Source: Aphrophora alni
Taxonomy: Eukaryota; Arthropoda; Insecta; Hemiptera; Aphrophoridae
Length of the DNA stretch: 64,000 nt
Assembly: GCA_963513935.1 (NCBI GenBank)
Contig: OY740769.1
Span: 104,697,762-104,761,761 of the forward strand
Direction of reading: 5' to 3'
The notes beneath the pieces were generated by a model. That model was not told the origin of the DNA. It searched no databases and saw only the letters and a program-made list of their open reading frames with translations. Of this stretch, positions 12,551 to 23,761 are shown piece by piece. Every line of letters starts with the position of its first letter. The first letter of the stretch is position 1. Made by a program: the position numbers and the translations under genes.

Positions 12551-14085
12551 ATAGTTATTTTCCTACAAAATTTGAGCTTGATTGGTATTCGGTTTTCTGT
12601 GTGTAAAAGTGTGTGCAATATTAGATGAAAAACAATGGAATTTGTACAATTGGCCAATAATATAAACACATAATCAGCATATTTTCGAGAACAATTTATA
12701 ACAACAACAAAATGGAATGGTCCAAAATGGAAATACAACAATAAAAACATTTTCCTAAAGTTTTCGCTCAAATAATCTTCTCTATCAACTTCGTAAAAGG
12801 ACAAACTACCGATAAAAAGTTTTCACTGTTTATTTATCTAGAATGACCACACGTTAGTCTGTTGTGTAAATTTTGTAATTAGAGGTAACATTGTGAGTCT
12901 CTGTATAGTAGACATTTGTGTACACAAAGATGGTCAGACTGGGAGGCTGCAGATGGTTCTGTTTGGTAGGATGTGGTGTGGGATGTTATTCAAATTGTTT
13001 TCGACATCAAGCGGTGAAGAGAAACAGGTTGGAAAAGAGAAGGAGAGGAGACAAAGCATGTGAGGGGAATTCTCTCGGTTTGTAAATCTTCCGCTTGTAA
13101 ACCTCAGCTCACTGCATTCCATATACTATCCGACGTGAAAACATTCGTCAGGAAATTATGTGTAGGGTAATTTTATAACGTGCCGTGAACGCTCGCTGTA
13201 ATTTTTGTAATTTAATTACTTGTCGACCTAACACTGTTTTAAATGATCGCTTGTAACGCATGCTGTGCATTACAAACATGCATTACTAATATTTTCTTGT
13301 ACGTTATCCAATCTCACGAGTAAAATTCATTGAGAAATAACTGTTGGTTTTGTTTGTAAAGTCTAGATCTAGCTCAATAAAACATTCTTGTAAACACAAT
13401 ACCATTCTCAGGGAGAAATAGCAAAAATAAAATACTTTAAGGATAGCAGTTTGCGACGTACCATTCATCTGCAGCATAAACATTATATATACGTACGTCC
13501 TGGACTACTGATCGCCCCCCCCCCCTTTGTAGGTCTCGGTGGCCAAATTCGTTTGAATCGTAAACAATTAAATTAATCTAAAAAACTCTAATTAAAATAT
13601 TACCTCTCGTTCACATGTAAAATTTACATCAAGTTTAGAGTAAAATCGCAAGACACAAAACAGTGAGTAGTAATAATAGAATTTTGTAAATAATAATAAT
13701 TTTATATTTTTGTAAAATTATGAAACTCGAAACGCTTTTGTTTTATACAAATGAAAACATTAACAAAAATTGTGAGAAGTTTTAATTTTTTTATCTGGTA
13801 AAAACGTCACCTGAGAAAACTTAAGAAAACGGTTTCATAATTGTATTTATAACTTTGTTTTGTGCGACTGCTCGTTACTGTACACTATTATATACCTACT
13901 TTGCCTTGGAATCTTACAGTAGCGTTTTAAAGTGGACACCAATTTAAAACGGCAATAATGAAATTTCAAAAACTTGTGTATACAATTTACAGCTATTAAT
14001 ACAATATACAGACGAAATGCCAACAATATTTCGCTTTGTTCAGTCAATTTATAATATAAATTAAAATACAGTTCAGCAGTATTGT
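12551..14085. other. Non-coding DNA, no gene seen
   Basis: A somewhat more GC-rich island at about 12925-13120 contains a 51-codon open frame, but it has no recognised domain. A C run lies near 13505. Nothing else is supported. Confidence 0.45.
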
Positions 14086-15355
14086 GGTATGAGACACCAA
14101 CGGAGTCTGTGGATATAGGATTAGTTTCTATATAACTCCAATTATGCAGTTTTTAACCATGGATTTTTATAATCTACATGATTCCTTGTGGTGTAGTTTT
14201 GTCAATTTAGTCATTACGCCATTTACCGTATCATATAGATGTAAGAGAAAGAAATGTGTCCAATGTTTTGACTACAGATTTGTTATTTTTTAATAATTCC
14301 TGTGACTTAATCTTGTCAATTTAGTCATTACGCCATTTACCGTATCTATATAGATGTAAGAAAAAGAAATGTGTCCAATGTTTCGACTACAGATTTGTTA
14401 TTTTTTAATAATTCCTGTGACTTAATCTTGTCAATTTAGTCATTACGCCATTTACCGTATCTATATAGATGTAAAAGAAATGTGTCCAATGTTTCGACTA
14501 CAGATTTGTTATTTTTTAATAATTCCTGTGACTTAATCTTGTCAATTTAGTCATTACGTCATTTACCGTATCTATATATTATATATGTAAGAGACAGATA
14601 TATGTCCAATGTTTTGACTACAGAATTGTTATTTTTTAATAATTCCTGTGACTTAGTCTTGTCAATTTAGTCATTACGTCATTTACCGTATCTTTATAGA
14701 TGCAAGAGAAAGAAAATTTGTAATGTTTTTGACCGTGGATTTTGTTATTTTATAATAATATTTATAAATTCCTTGTGACTTTGTCTTGTTAATTTAGTCA
14801 TTACGCCATTTGCCGTATCAATATAGATGTTAGGGGCGTAGTGAAACTCACCCGACATTTTGGGTACTTTTGAAACGATGAAACTGCCCCGCTCATTAAA
14901 GAGGATTAGGAAGGGTCGCCTCGCAAGACTAGAAATGCTGAAATTGCCCCGAGCGTCCAAATAAAATTGAAGATTTTATTTTCCATGTTACGCTACGGGA
15001 CCTAACCTAACCTTATAGGCTTATTTGCTTCATTGAGGTTAAATAAACACATACTACCGAAATTGCACTCGGGGCAATTTCAGCATTTCTGGTTTTGCGA
15101 TGCGACCCTTCCTAATCCTCTTTAATGAGCGGGGCAGTTTCATCGTTTCAAAAGTACCCAAAATATCGGGGCAGTTTCATAGTCCCCAGATGTTAGAGAT
15201 AGAAATTTGTATAATGTTTTTGACCGTGGATTTTATTATTTTATAATAATATTTATAATTCCTCGTGACTTAGTCTTGTCAATTTAGTCATTACGCCATT
15301 TACCGTATTTATATAGATGTTAGAGAAAGAAAATTTGTAATGTTTTTGACCACTG
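14085..15355. repeat. 111-127-bp tandem array, 7 copies, interrupted by a transposon
   Basis: The anchor TCATTACG(C/T)CATTTACCGTAT recurs at 14211, 14324, 14440, 14551, 14671, 14798 and 15288. Each unit also carries CTTGTCAATTTAG, TATAGATGTAAGAGA and TTTGACTACAG or TTTTGACC. The last gap shrinks to 127 bp once the inserted element at 14833-15187 and its 8-bp duplication are removed, so the array predates the insertion. Confidence 0.9.
14833..15187. mobile_element. hAT-type foldback MITE with 8-bp target duplication
   Basis: A 355-bp element begins GGGGCGTAGTGAAAC and ends with the inverted counterpart GTTTCATAGTCCCC. The inverted arms are about 120 bp (14833-14955 and 15065-15187) and share blocks such as AGCGGGGCAGTTTCATCG and its complement. 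Perfect 8-bp flanking repeats AGATGTTA lie at 14825-14832 and 15188-15195. Removing the element plus one repeat restores a normal unit of the host tandem array. An 8-bp duplication with no coding region is typical of hAT-derived MITEs. Confidence 0.88.
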
Positions 15356-18300
15356 ATACAAACACTTTATCATCTGCTGCACCGGTTTTGATCGAAATCC
15401 AACACGTTTGTGATATTTGTAGATGTTTACTTTGAGCAAAACGAAGGATTTATGTTAATTATGCTAGTAATAATATATTTCCTAACACGTAATTTGTCTT
15501 GTACACACAAACGTTTGAAAGCTGAAAGGAACTATTTTAGTCCGATATAAACAAACAATTCGATTCTAATTTATTATCTATTCCCTAACTGAACGGATGC
15601 GTTAATCGCTACAACCAATATGTTTTCTTCCTTTGATCCTTTACAAAATCAAACATTCAGTAAAATAAACACCCCTTCCTCCTCCTTAGTTGACAGATTC
15701 TAACAAGACAATTTAAATCTTTACGAAATGCAAAATGTCAGATCAGAGGACATCTGAATCTTGCGCTTTAGTGTCACTAGATTTTGTTTTGTTGGAATGT
15801 TTTTATTTTATGGGTTTATTAATAGTTGAAATCTTTGACATTCGGCCTGTAGTAACTGATTGAACTCGGCTTCATCGGATTCACAATTTCCGCGAAGTCG
15901 TTTAAAACCAACGGATTGCATCAAGCTTGGAGCTTGACGTGAAATTTTTTTAGAAATAGAAATTTCGCGTGTGTCCTTGAATTTATGAATTTTTCAGATA
16001 TTAATGACAATGTGTTATAAATGGTAACTATCGAAATTAGCCTTGTTTCACGATATCGCCCACGTGATTCTCTAAGTGTAAATTTTTCCCTAGTCCAGTA
16101 ACATAAGAAAGGTGTGTTGCTTTGGAAATCCTTAACAAGAAAGAGGCTTGGCCTAACCTAAACAAGGTCTGACTGACCCGTGTTGGCGTCCAGGTATGCA
16201 GCTTGTGAGGTCCAATTTACCTTTAAATAGAGGTTACAAAACAAACACAGGGGGAGGAGGGTCTTGATAGCTTATAGACATAGTAGACTTAGGTAAAATG
16301 ATAACATCGCGTTTTAGTACCAATCGTATGTTTAAAAAAAAAAGAATTGACGATTATTTTTAATTGGAATTCGTTCCTGATAATATAAATCGCCGCCGTA
16401 CACGTTGTTTCAAAAGCAAGGCGAGTACGTTGGAACAATATCTTTACAATTTTAAACAAATACAGTCACACTCTCTTTAGATTTTCCTATTTTCGTGTAT
16501 AGATTGTAGAATAGTTAGGTAATACATAAAAATAAATTTTGAGTTTATCGCGAAAATATCCTTTAAGAAGTCTACTTGGCTTCACAAAATGTTTTTAAAA
16601 TCGTTTCTGTTGTTCGTGAAATGCTCTTCCGCCCAAACGATTAGACTGATTTGATATTTTACTGGCAGACCCGAAGCAGTCTAGCTGGATCTACACCTTT
16701 CTTCTAGTTTTGCGTTAGATCCTTTTCTTTCATCTTTCCTATCAGGTTTCTCTTGACCAACTCTTGTTCTCTTCTGATGCTAAAACTATTTAAGTATTCG
16801 AGGGCTAGGGACCTTTATTTTATGCATATTTTTTTATTTTTTTAGAAGACGATGGTAAAAAACAAAGGGAAAAAAATTCTCTCATGTACGTAGTGGAGTA
16901 GGAAACTGTGTTGGGTCAAAAAATCGATTTTGGGTTTTTTGTGAACATATTCGTTTTGAGTTCCCCTGCACCAAAAAAGTGATTTTTGATATAATGTGGG
17001 TTATATGAGCAGTGCTCTATATCAAACCAATTTATATTAAATTCCATTATAATTATAATTTGGCATTGCCTCAAGATTTTTTTCGATAACTCAAATTTGA
17101 AAGAATCTGCCATAGGACCAAAATTCAGATTTTTCAAAATAAACTAACGATTTTGATCAACTTTTTCTCAAATATAGTATTAAAGACTGAAACAAAAGTA
17201 ATTATTACAATCTCCCCAAATATGCAGGTTCAGAAATTTTCTGGGAGAAGAGAAAATGACGTAATCGTGGAATTTCGAATGTTTAAAAATCAACCCAAAC
17301 GATTTCGATTTTAATTAAATGTAAATATTTATAACCCAAATTCCTAATCAAAGAAAATTACGGTTCGTGGATAATTTGGGGAATACCGAAATAAACCCCG
17401 CCTGCACTTGAAAGGAGAATATTATCATTTTTTATCATAAAAATCTGAAACTGCATTTAATGGTTTTGTTCGCTTTAATGTTGGACCCGTTATTTATTGT
17501 AAATGGCAATGTTGGTAAAATTCTAATTAATAATTTCTACAACTATAAAATTAAAAAGTCAACTAAAAACTATCCTTCAATGTTCAGAGTTAAAAACTTG
17601 TAATATTCACATTTGCTTAGTGGGGGGGGGGGAAGAAACAATTTGCTGAAAATGTGCAATAATTGGTTAAAAAGTCTAATATTCACATTTGTTTAACTAA
17701 AAAACATTGTTCAAGTTTATAATAAAACCATATAATGAAATTTGCTGGAAATGTGCAATAATTTGCTAAAAAATAACCTAATACGTATTGACTTGCTGAC
17801 ATGACGGAACCCATAGAGTCTTGCCGATGAGAAGACACTACTATAAACAATAGGCTACCATTTTGAAACTTATCAGCCATTGATATTCAGTAAAAGGTTG
17901 GAAATATCGATTATTAAAACTATTATCATATTTTATTTTATTTTTTACTAATAAATCTTTTTGTCTTGGAAAATACCTTTGGGTATCATTAAATGCTGCA
18001 CAAAATAAAGTATTTTGGGATATTGTGGAAATTCGGTTAAAATATTGTCTTAAAAAACAGTTTTGAAATTTTTAAAGTCAGAAATGTCAATCTGGCGGAA
18101 ATTAACCGATCTATTTTTGTGATTGACGAACTATAGGCTAATAATAATAATAATAATAAGTTTATTTCGCAGAAAAATATAAATACGTACACATTTCTCT
18201 CTCACATAAATTAAAAATTGCGTCCCTATGTATATTTTAACACTTAAAATCAGAACTTGCCTCACAGCTAATGACACATTTATACAGGAAGTCGTATTTT

Positions 18301-18554
18301 GACATCCATTGACACCAACATATACATGCAAAATAAATATATGATATCACTTTCATAGTTTGTATTTATTTGGACTTCTTTTAAAGAATATACTTAAGTA
18401 TGTGTATGTATAGTGTTACTTATTTGTTCAATAGTTGTATAACCGAGGTTAGGCCTACATACCAAATTTGAGTATTAATCCTACAAAAATTGCTACTTTT
18501 AAAGATATTTATTAAAACACATAATCTAGACCTATAGTCTATTACAAACACCTA
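15356..18554. other. Non-coding DNA with repeat fragments
   Basis: No host gene recognised. A LINE-tail-like repeat lies at 16700-16870. The stretch around 16947-16969 (CGTTTTGAGTTCCCCTGC) matches the left border of the 117-bp array near 33221, which marks a dispersed family. A G run lies near 17622. A (TAA)n stretch at 18140-18160 is followed by AGTTTATTTCGCAGAAA, which could be the end of a retroposon in minus orientation but cannot be proven. Confidence 0.45.
16700..16870 (+). repeat. Dispersed repeat, LINE-tail-like, copy 1
   Basis: Contains CTTGACCAACTCTTGTTCTC, then TCTGATGCTA and TATTTAAGTATTCGAGGGC. The same order of words is seen at about 46790-46900 (plus) and, inverted, at 36690-36860 and 43480-43660. 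The repeated, orientation-specific end suggests the 3' tail of a retroposon; no coding part is attached here. Confidence 0.55.
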
Positions 18555-18556
18555 TA

Positions 18557-19174
18557 CAGGGTGTTCGAAAAATGTGGGGCAATAATTTACGTAGTGATTC
18601 CTTGAGTCAAAATAAGCAAAAAAGTATATATATGTCCTATCTTGATTCGTTTAGCGTCTGTCTGTCTGTATGTGTATTTTACAAAATAATTCATAACTCC
18701 TTAACGGTTTGAGTTACAGCGTTGAGATTCTGCACAAATGTTCATCTTTTTGGCCGCTATCTTTGTGAAAAATATGAATAAATGTTTAACCGTTTCAAAA
18801 TGGCGGCTATTTTAAATATTTGACGGCAAATTTCACGAAAACCGTTAATTTTACAAAAAAATTGCAAGATATATAAAATGTAGTAAGTTTTATGGAGATT
18901 CCAAAGATATCTTATTAAGCTTATTTTGGACGAAGAATAACAGAGAAATTAATTTATTCCATGCTATACCTACAGTTTTCTCCATTTAAACAATGTTAAA
19001 ACTGTAACAAATATCAAGTTAAGGAGTTATGAATTATTTTGTAAAAAACACATACAGACAGACAGACGCTAAACGGAACGAGATAGGACATATGTCTAAT
19101 ATAATTTTTTTCTTCTTATTTTGACTCAAGGAACCACTACGTAAATTATTGCCCCACATTTTTCGAATACCCTG
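18557..19174. mobile_element. 618-bp long-TIR element with TA target site
   Basis: The left end is CAGGGTGTTCGAAAAATGTG and the right end is its inverse ending CCCTG. TA is present at both outer borders (18555-18556 and 19175-19176). The inverted arms run roughly 150-170 bp and include the phrases TAATTTACGTAGTG and CATAACTCCTTAA. There is no transposase. Non-autonomous Tc1/mariner-type element; its interior contains an ATGGCGGC word common in insect repeats. Confidence 0.85.
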
Positions 19175-19176
19175 TA

Positions 19177-21604
19177 GGCTATATGATATACTAGACCTAG
19201 TATTATAATTACAGTATAGCTTAAACTATATATTGGTACAGTGAGCCAGCGGTACTTTCAATGTGCAGGATCAGTGAACATTTCTTGGTTTCCTTTGTAT
19301 TTCCACGAACTAGCTTGAATTTCTATATTATAAATTAGCTTTCGTTTCAACGACCAATGTTTTTGAAACACTTGTAAAACAGTAGAGCGTACAATAAACG
19401 TGATCATAAGTGACTTGAACGCTGGATAAGACCGAACGTCCGAGTTAACGAGGCAAAACGAAGTACGGTATTATATCTGGATGAAGAATGAAATATAATT
19501 AAAGAAGAGGCGTAGTGGCGCGTCTGACAAGGTTGTGTGAATAATGCTAGGAGGAACGCCCATTTAACCTTCATACAATTACATTAGGTATAAATTACAA
19601 TTATAATTACAGGTGATGACAGATAGTGTTGCCAACATGCGTCCTACGTGGTATGGGCATGTTAAGTACACTGCACTTAGGTTATGAGCCATGCAGAAAA
19701 TTTCAAGTGATTTCGCCGCCCTAAATATAATTTGTAGTGGCATTGATATACTAGGTATGTAATCCTAAAATATCTAAAGAACTGTTTCAAATTTAAATTT
19801 GCAACTATTTGTTTTTATTTATTTATCTTTTCCGACAAACGTAGATTTGTATAAGATAGATCAACAATTCAAAATATTTAAAAAACAGATTTACACGTAA
19901 AACAAAATGTACTAAAGAATAACAATTAATAGAACATAGTAAACTGATTAAGAAATGTTGTGTGTGTGTGTGTTTTTTTATGGTATCTACCCCCAAATTT
20001 CGAAAAATTGAAAAACCTTCCGAGTTTAATTCCTAAATATACATAATTTGATTAAAATTGGTTCACCTGTTTAAGCTGTGAATTACTGTGTACAAACGAC
20101 AGAGATCATTTCATAAACCCAGAACTCAGGTGGCTTGATAACGGAAATACCCGTACAAAAAGTATATTAAAAATTGGATTATTAGCGAAAGTTGTTCTCT
20201 TTAGTCTTAGGACCTAAAAACATCAGCTGATTTCGAGGTCATCAGCTGTTACTTCGTTCTTACGAATTAATTAACGATTGTAAAGTATCTATAAAAACAA
20301 CCGATACTCTCGATTTTAAATAACAGATAAAACAGCTGTTACCATCGATTTTATAAAGAAGTACCACTAACACAAACTAAACAGTTGTAATAGCTGCAAA
20401 CTTGTGTAACTTGTCCAAACTTTTGAAGGTAAATAGGTTATAACATTTTAGTTTTTGTGAAATTGTTTTCTTATATTGTTTGCAGTATAACGAAAAATAT
20501 AGTTCATCAATACGACAAAAAAAGCTTTTCGATCCTCGCTCATTTTCCAGCCTCGGCCGTTAAACTTGAGCTTGTATCGAAAAGCATCACTTTTGTCCTA
20601 ATGATGAAATATTCTATTATATTCCCCTTTATAAGTATAAAACGAATTATTACACTATACTTTTTTTCGTCTTTGATAAAGGTTTTTAATGAAAGAAAAT
20701 CCATCAAAAACACAATAAAAAAAGGTTTTTAAAACAAACCGAAACTTTTAATAGCCGTTTTGATTTTTATGAAGATATAAGTGATGTCAAATTACTGCAA
20801 TATGTAAGACGATCGGTGAACATTTGGTGTCGCAGGAAGATCGCAATAATTTGAATCTCTCAGATACATCCTCCTTCAAGTGTACATTAACTCTGCCTTT
20901 ATAATGGATTTTATACAAACTGTACCTGTATATAATTACGTCACTTAAATTTGGTTCGCTTCGCTTACCGGTTTAATATAACTGAATTAGCAGCAAAGTA
21001 CTTGCGGTTGTGCATGTTGAAGATTGCAAGAGCAATTAAGTTAATAAACACGGTTCAATTTGACATGTTCTTTAAAAAATTATATTACAATAAACTTTCT
21101 CAGAAGCGGTGTTGACCGATTTCAGTTTTGTACTTAACGGTAATTTATTCCGTGTTATTAACTTCCATTTAAGATTCGAAGTTCATTTGTTATCGCCGTC
21201 GTGCAATGGAGTTCATTTATTTTGTTTATTAACTCGTTTGCCACCTTCGATTTTCATATTATTATATGCAGATTGTCATGTTGTATAAAACTAGTATTAT
21301 AGGCGTATATGTTGGACCGCCATTGCGTAATTTCTCTACCATTTAGTTTGATAACAACTAACTTATTAAGTTTGGATTTTAACTTAAAATTCCAGCTAAT
21401 ATGCGTCACAAATCATGTCTATTGGGAATAGTCAATAGGAGAGCAAGAGTATCGCGCGGTTGTCAATTCAAACAACTCCCTTCACGAGTCTAACCCCGAG
21501 CTAGGCTACCGAGGTCTTCAGATGCTAATAGAGTTGCGTAAATAAGTAGTGATAGTTTTATTATGTTTGCCTAGTTTTTTATTAGTTAAACGATGGTTTT
21601 TTTA
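19177..21604. other. Non-coding DNA, no gene seen
   Basis: No conserved coding segment was recognised. The 91-codon open frame at 20457-20732 is A/T-rich with no domain. A short (TG)n run lies at about 19961. Confidence 0.5.
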
Positions 21605-21704
21605 CAATAATATTTCAAGTGAAAAATATACGACCTAGACTGAGAATCGAACCCAGGATCTTTGGCTTTACGCGCCAATGCTCTACCAACTGAGCTATCC
21701 TAGT
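21605..21704 (-). mobile_element. tRNA-derived SINE-like copy 1
   Basis: A tRNA-like head (21632-21704) is followed on the minus strand by a body reading GTATATTTTTCACTTGAAAT. The same head-plus-body junction is present in the opposite orientation at 21916-22066, showing that the two parts move together as one repeat. Confidence 0.65.
21632..21704 (-). tRNA. tRNA-like sequence (probable pseudo-tRNA, GTA anticodon position)
   Basis: The minus strand folds by eye into a 73-nt cloverleaf. It has a 7-bp acceptor stem (ACTAGGA with TCTAGGT, one A-A mismatch and G-U pairs), a D arm GCTC-AGTTGGTA-GAGC, an anticodon stem TTGGC/GCCAA with loop GCGTAAA, and a T arm CTGGG-TTCGATT-CTCAG. Positions 34-36 would be GTA (tyrosine). 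However, base 33 is C instead of the near-universal U, and there is no intron, which eukaryotic tyrosine tRNA genes carry. A second degenerate copy shares its flank. It is therefore more likely the polymerase III head of a SINE than a working tRNA gene. Confidence 0.5.
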
Positions 21705-21837
21705 CGCGTAGACTTCTCACTTGATTTTGATTTATTGCTGCAATTTCTAAGTTACCAAATTAATTACCTCGCATATTCGACATTGAAATTAATTTATACT
21801 CATTTTGCAGCCCTTACATATGTATTTATTAGTTTTT

Positions 21838-21895
21838 AATTTATTGATTTTAACGCTGATACGTTTTTTACTAGCAAGTAGTGGAAATACAATAA
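21838..21895 (-). repeat. Isolated fragment of the SINE-like body
   Basis: The block from ATTTATTGATTTTAACGCT through TACTAGCAAGTA and ATACAATAATATTTC is the inverse of the body of the copy at 22000-22066. It lies between the two tRNA-like heads, so the locus holds at least three pieces of the same family. Confidence 0.6.
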
Positions 21896-21915
21896 TATTT
21901 CTGTGCTGGAAAGCG

Positions 21916-22066
21916 ACTAGGAGTTGGTAGAGCATTGACGCGTAAAGCCGAAGGTTCCTGGGTTCGATTCCAGTCTAGGTCGTATATTTTTCACTTGAAA
22001 TATTGTATTTTTAATACTTGCTAGTAAAAATCATATTAGCGTTAAAATCAATAAATTAAAAATTGA
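21916..22066 (+). mobile_element. tRNA-derived SINE-like copy 2
   Basis: The tRNA-like head at 21916-21981 keeps the anticodon and T arms (GGTTCGATTCCAG) but lacks about 8 bases of the D-arm 5' side. It is followed by the body GTATATTTTTCACTTGAAAT and then ACTTGCTAGTAAAAATC and TAGCGTTAAAATCAATAAAT. It is oriented opposite to copy 1, so the pair forms an inverted repeat about 200 bp apart. Confidence 0.65.
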
Positions 22067-22993
22067 TAGTTTTTTGTTTTAATAATTTATTTGTAACTGA
22101 TATATTAACATTATGTCAGTGGTATTGACATATTTATTATTTAAACTTTTTTTTTTTTTACTTTAACGGTATTAATTTATCCCCTAATAGTAACAACCCA
22201 GTACAAAAATAAATATTAGTTTGTAATTGAAGTTTCTTATAAGTTAAGGGCAAATATTTCTACTACATTTTATTTATTTAGTCAGAAAAATATTGTTTTT
22301 TTTTTAGAAATTTCTGATGATTTGTTTACAAGGAATGCATTTCTTTGGTGGGAGATTTTTAATGTCCACTACTATACATGGGGATCAAAGACCTGCAGCC
22401 CTAGAGGGAACAGGATTCGATCCAATTTGTATTTGATTCTGCTGAATGTCAGTTCTCAAACTCATTTTGTAGCTCATGTCTTGCCACTAAGTATAAGTGG
22501 TCTATCCTATCTGACTCGCACAGCAGTGATCACGTTTCTGTGAAACTTACATTCCCTGACTTTTATCTTTGTGTTGCTTTATTTTGACCATATTTCGAGC
22601 CGAGTGTTTGTTTTTTTATTTTTTCGATTTGAGGCTAGCTACCATAAGACCAAAATACAAAATTACGGTTTGTACCAAAATCCGTTGACTATAATGTAGC
22701 CTCCAAGGATATAAACAAAACATATTAGTCGTCATCTCTCAAGGTCTGGAAATATGTTGTGGTGGATTTGGAGTATTTAGTAATCGTCGAAAGTGATTTG
22801 AAATGAAATGTGAAGATTTAGTAAGAAATTCGAAAATACCGAAATGAATCCTGATTTGTTTTGGTTTTTCCAAGTATATTTGGGAGATGATTACCAATAT
22901 TATTAGCTTTGCAGTTTATTTTTTCTTGTTGTTAATAACCACAATTAGAGGTAACTAAAAAATGCAATAATTATTATTTAGTCTATTCTCTTA
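22067..22993. other. Non-coding DNA, no gene seen
   Basis: T-rich stretches near 22150 and 22296. The 73-codon open frame at 22322-22543 has no recognised domain. Confidence 0.5.
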
Positions 22994-22995
22994 TA

Positions 22996-23759
22996 CAGTC
23001 GACTCTCGCTAACTTGAAATTCATGGGACTACAATTTTTCTTCGAGTTACGTGTAGTTCGACTTAGGCATAGTTCGAGTTAGGTATAGAGGTCAATCTTG
23101 ACTAAATTCGACTTACAGAGGTAACGAGATATAGAAGTAAACCAAATAAAAATTCGAGTTACAGAGGTAAAGAGTAGTGTACTGTACTGTACTTTATTCC
23201 CTCTAAAAAATAAGCTTTTAACCGTATCAATATTACTCTATCAATAGAAAATAGGTGTATTTAAAGTATACATAATAAAATACGTGTACATACACGGTAA
23301 ACAGTACAGTCCTTATATTAATTTCACTGATTAAAAAAGTCCGTAATTTTCTTCTGATTAAGACTGTTGGCAGCACGTTTGTCAATCATATTTTCGATTG
23401 AAACAATCGAAGTAAACACACTGTCTGGTGCATTACTGGTTTTTTTCTAAAAACATACGTAAAGTACGCACTGCAGATTTGGCTTCTTTAGGTGTAATGT
23501 CTGCTGGCTCCTCTTCCTCGTTTTCTTCGTCATATGGAGCATCCTCATCGTTGCTCGAGATATAGAGGTAAAGTTCGACTTTTTGAGGTAAAGTGCAAAT
23601 TGAATTCGACTTATAGAGGTAAAATATAGCCGTAAAATTATTTCGAGTTATGTATTGTTATTTTTTTCGACTTAGGCAGGTTTTTCCAAGGGGATTGAAA
23701 ATAATTCAAGATATAGAAGATTTCGAGTTATCGAGGTTCGAGTTAGCGAGAGTCGACTG
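22996..23759. mobile_element. pogo/Tigger-like DNA transposon remnant
   Basis: The ends are CAGTCGACTCTCGCTAACTT on the left and its inverse GCGAGAGTCGACTG on the right. TA target duplications lie at 22994-22995 and 23760-23761. The subterminal regions repeat TCGAGTTA and TTCGACTTA words many times, which is typical of pogo/Tigger ends that look like a CTCG-anchored inverted repeat. A transposase tail lies inside on the minus strand. At 764 bp the copy is too short to be autonomous. Confidence 0.85.
23330..23590 (-). pseudogene. pogo/Tigger transposase C-terminal remnant
   Basis: The minus strand encodes an acidic patch (SNDEDAPYDEENEEEEP), then ADITPKEAKSAVRTL and RMFLEKNQ, then a stop. The acidic stretch followed by an EA-x-x-A-x-x-T/V-L-R-x-FLE helix is the usual C-terminus of pogo/Tigger/jerky-type DDE transposases. 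Nothing of the DNA-binding or DDE part remains. Confidence 0.65.
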
Positions 23760-23761
23760 TA

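Noticed and set aside
21632..21704. Functional tyrosine tRNA gene
   Set aside because: C at position 33, an acceptor mismatch, no intron where eukaryotic tyrosine tRNA genes have one, and a second damaged copy with the same non-tRNA body.
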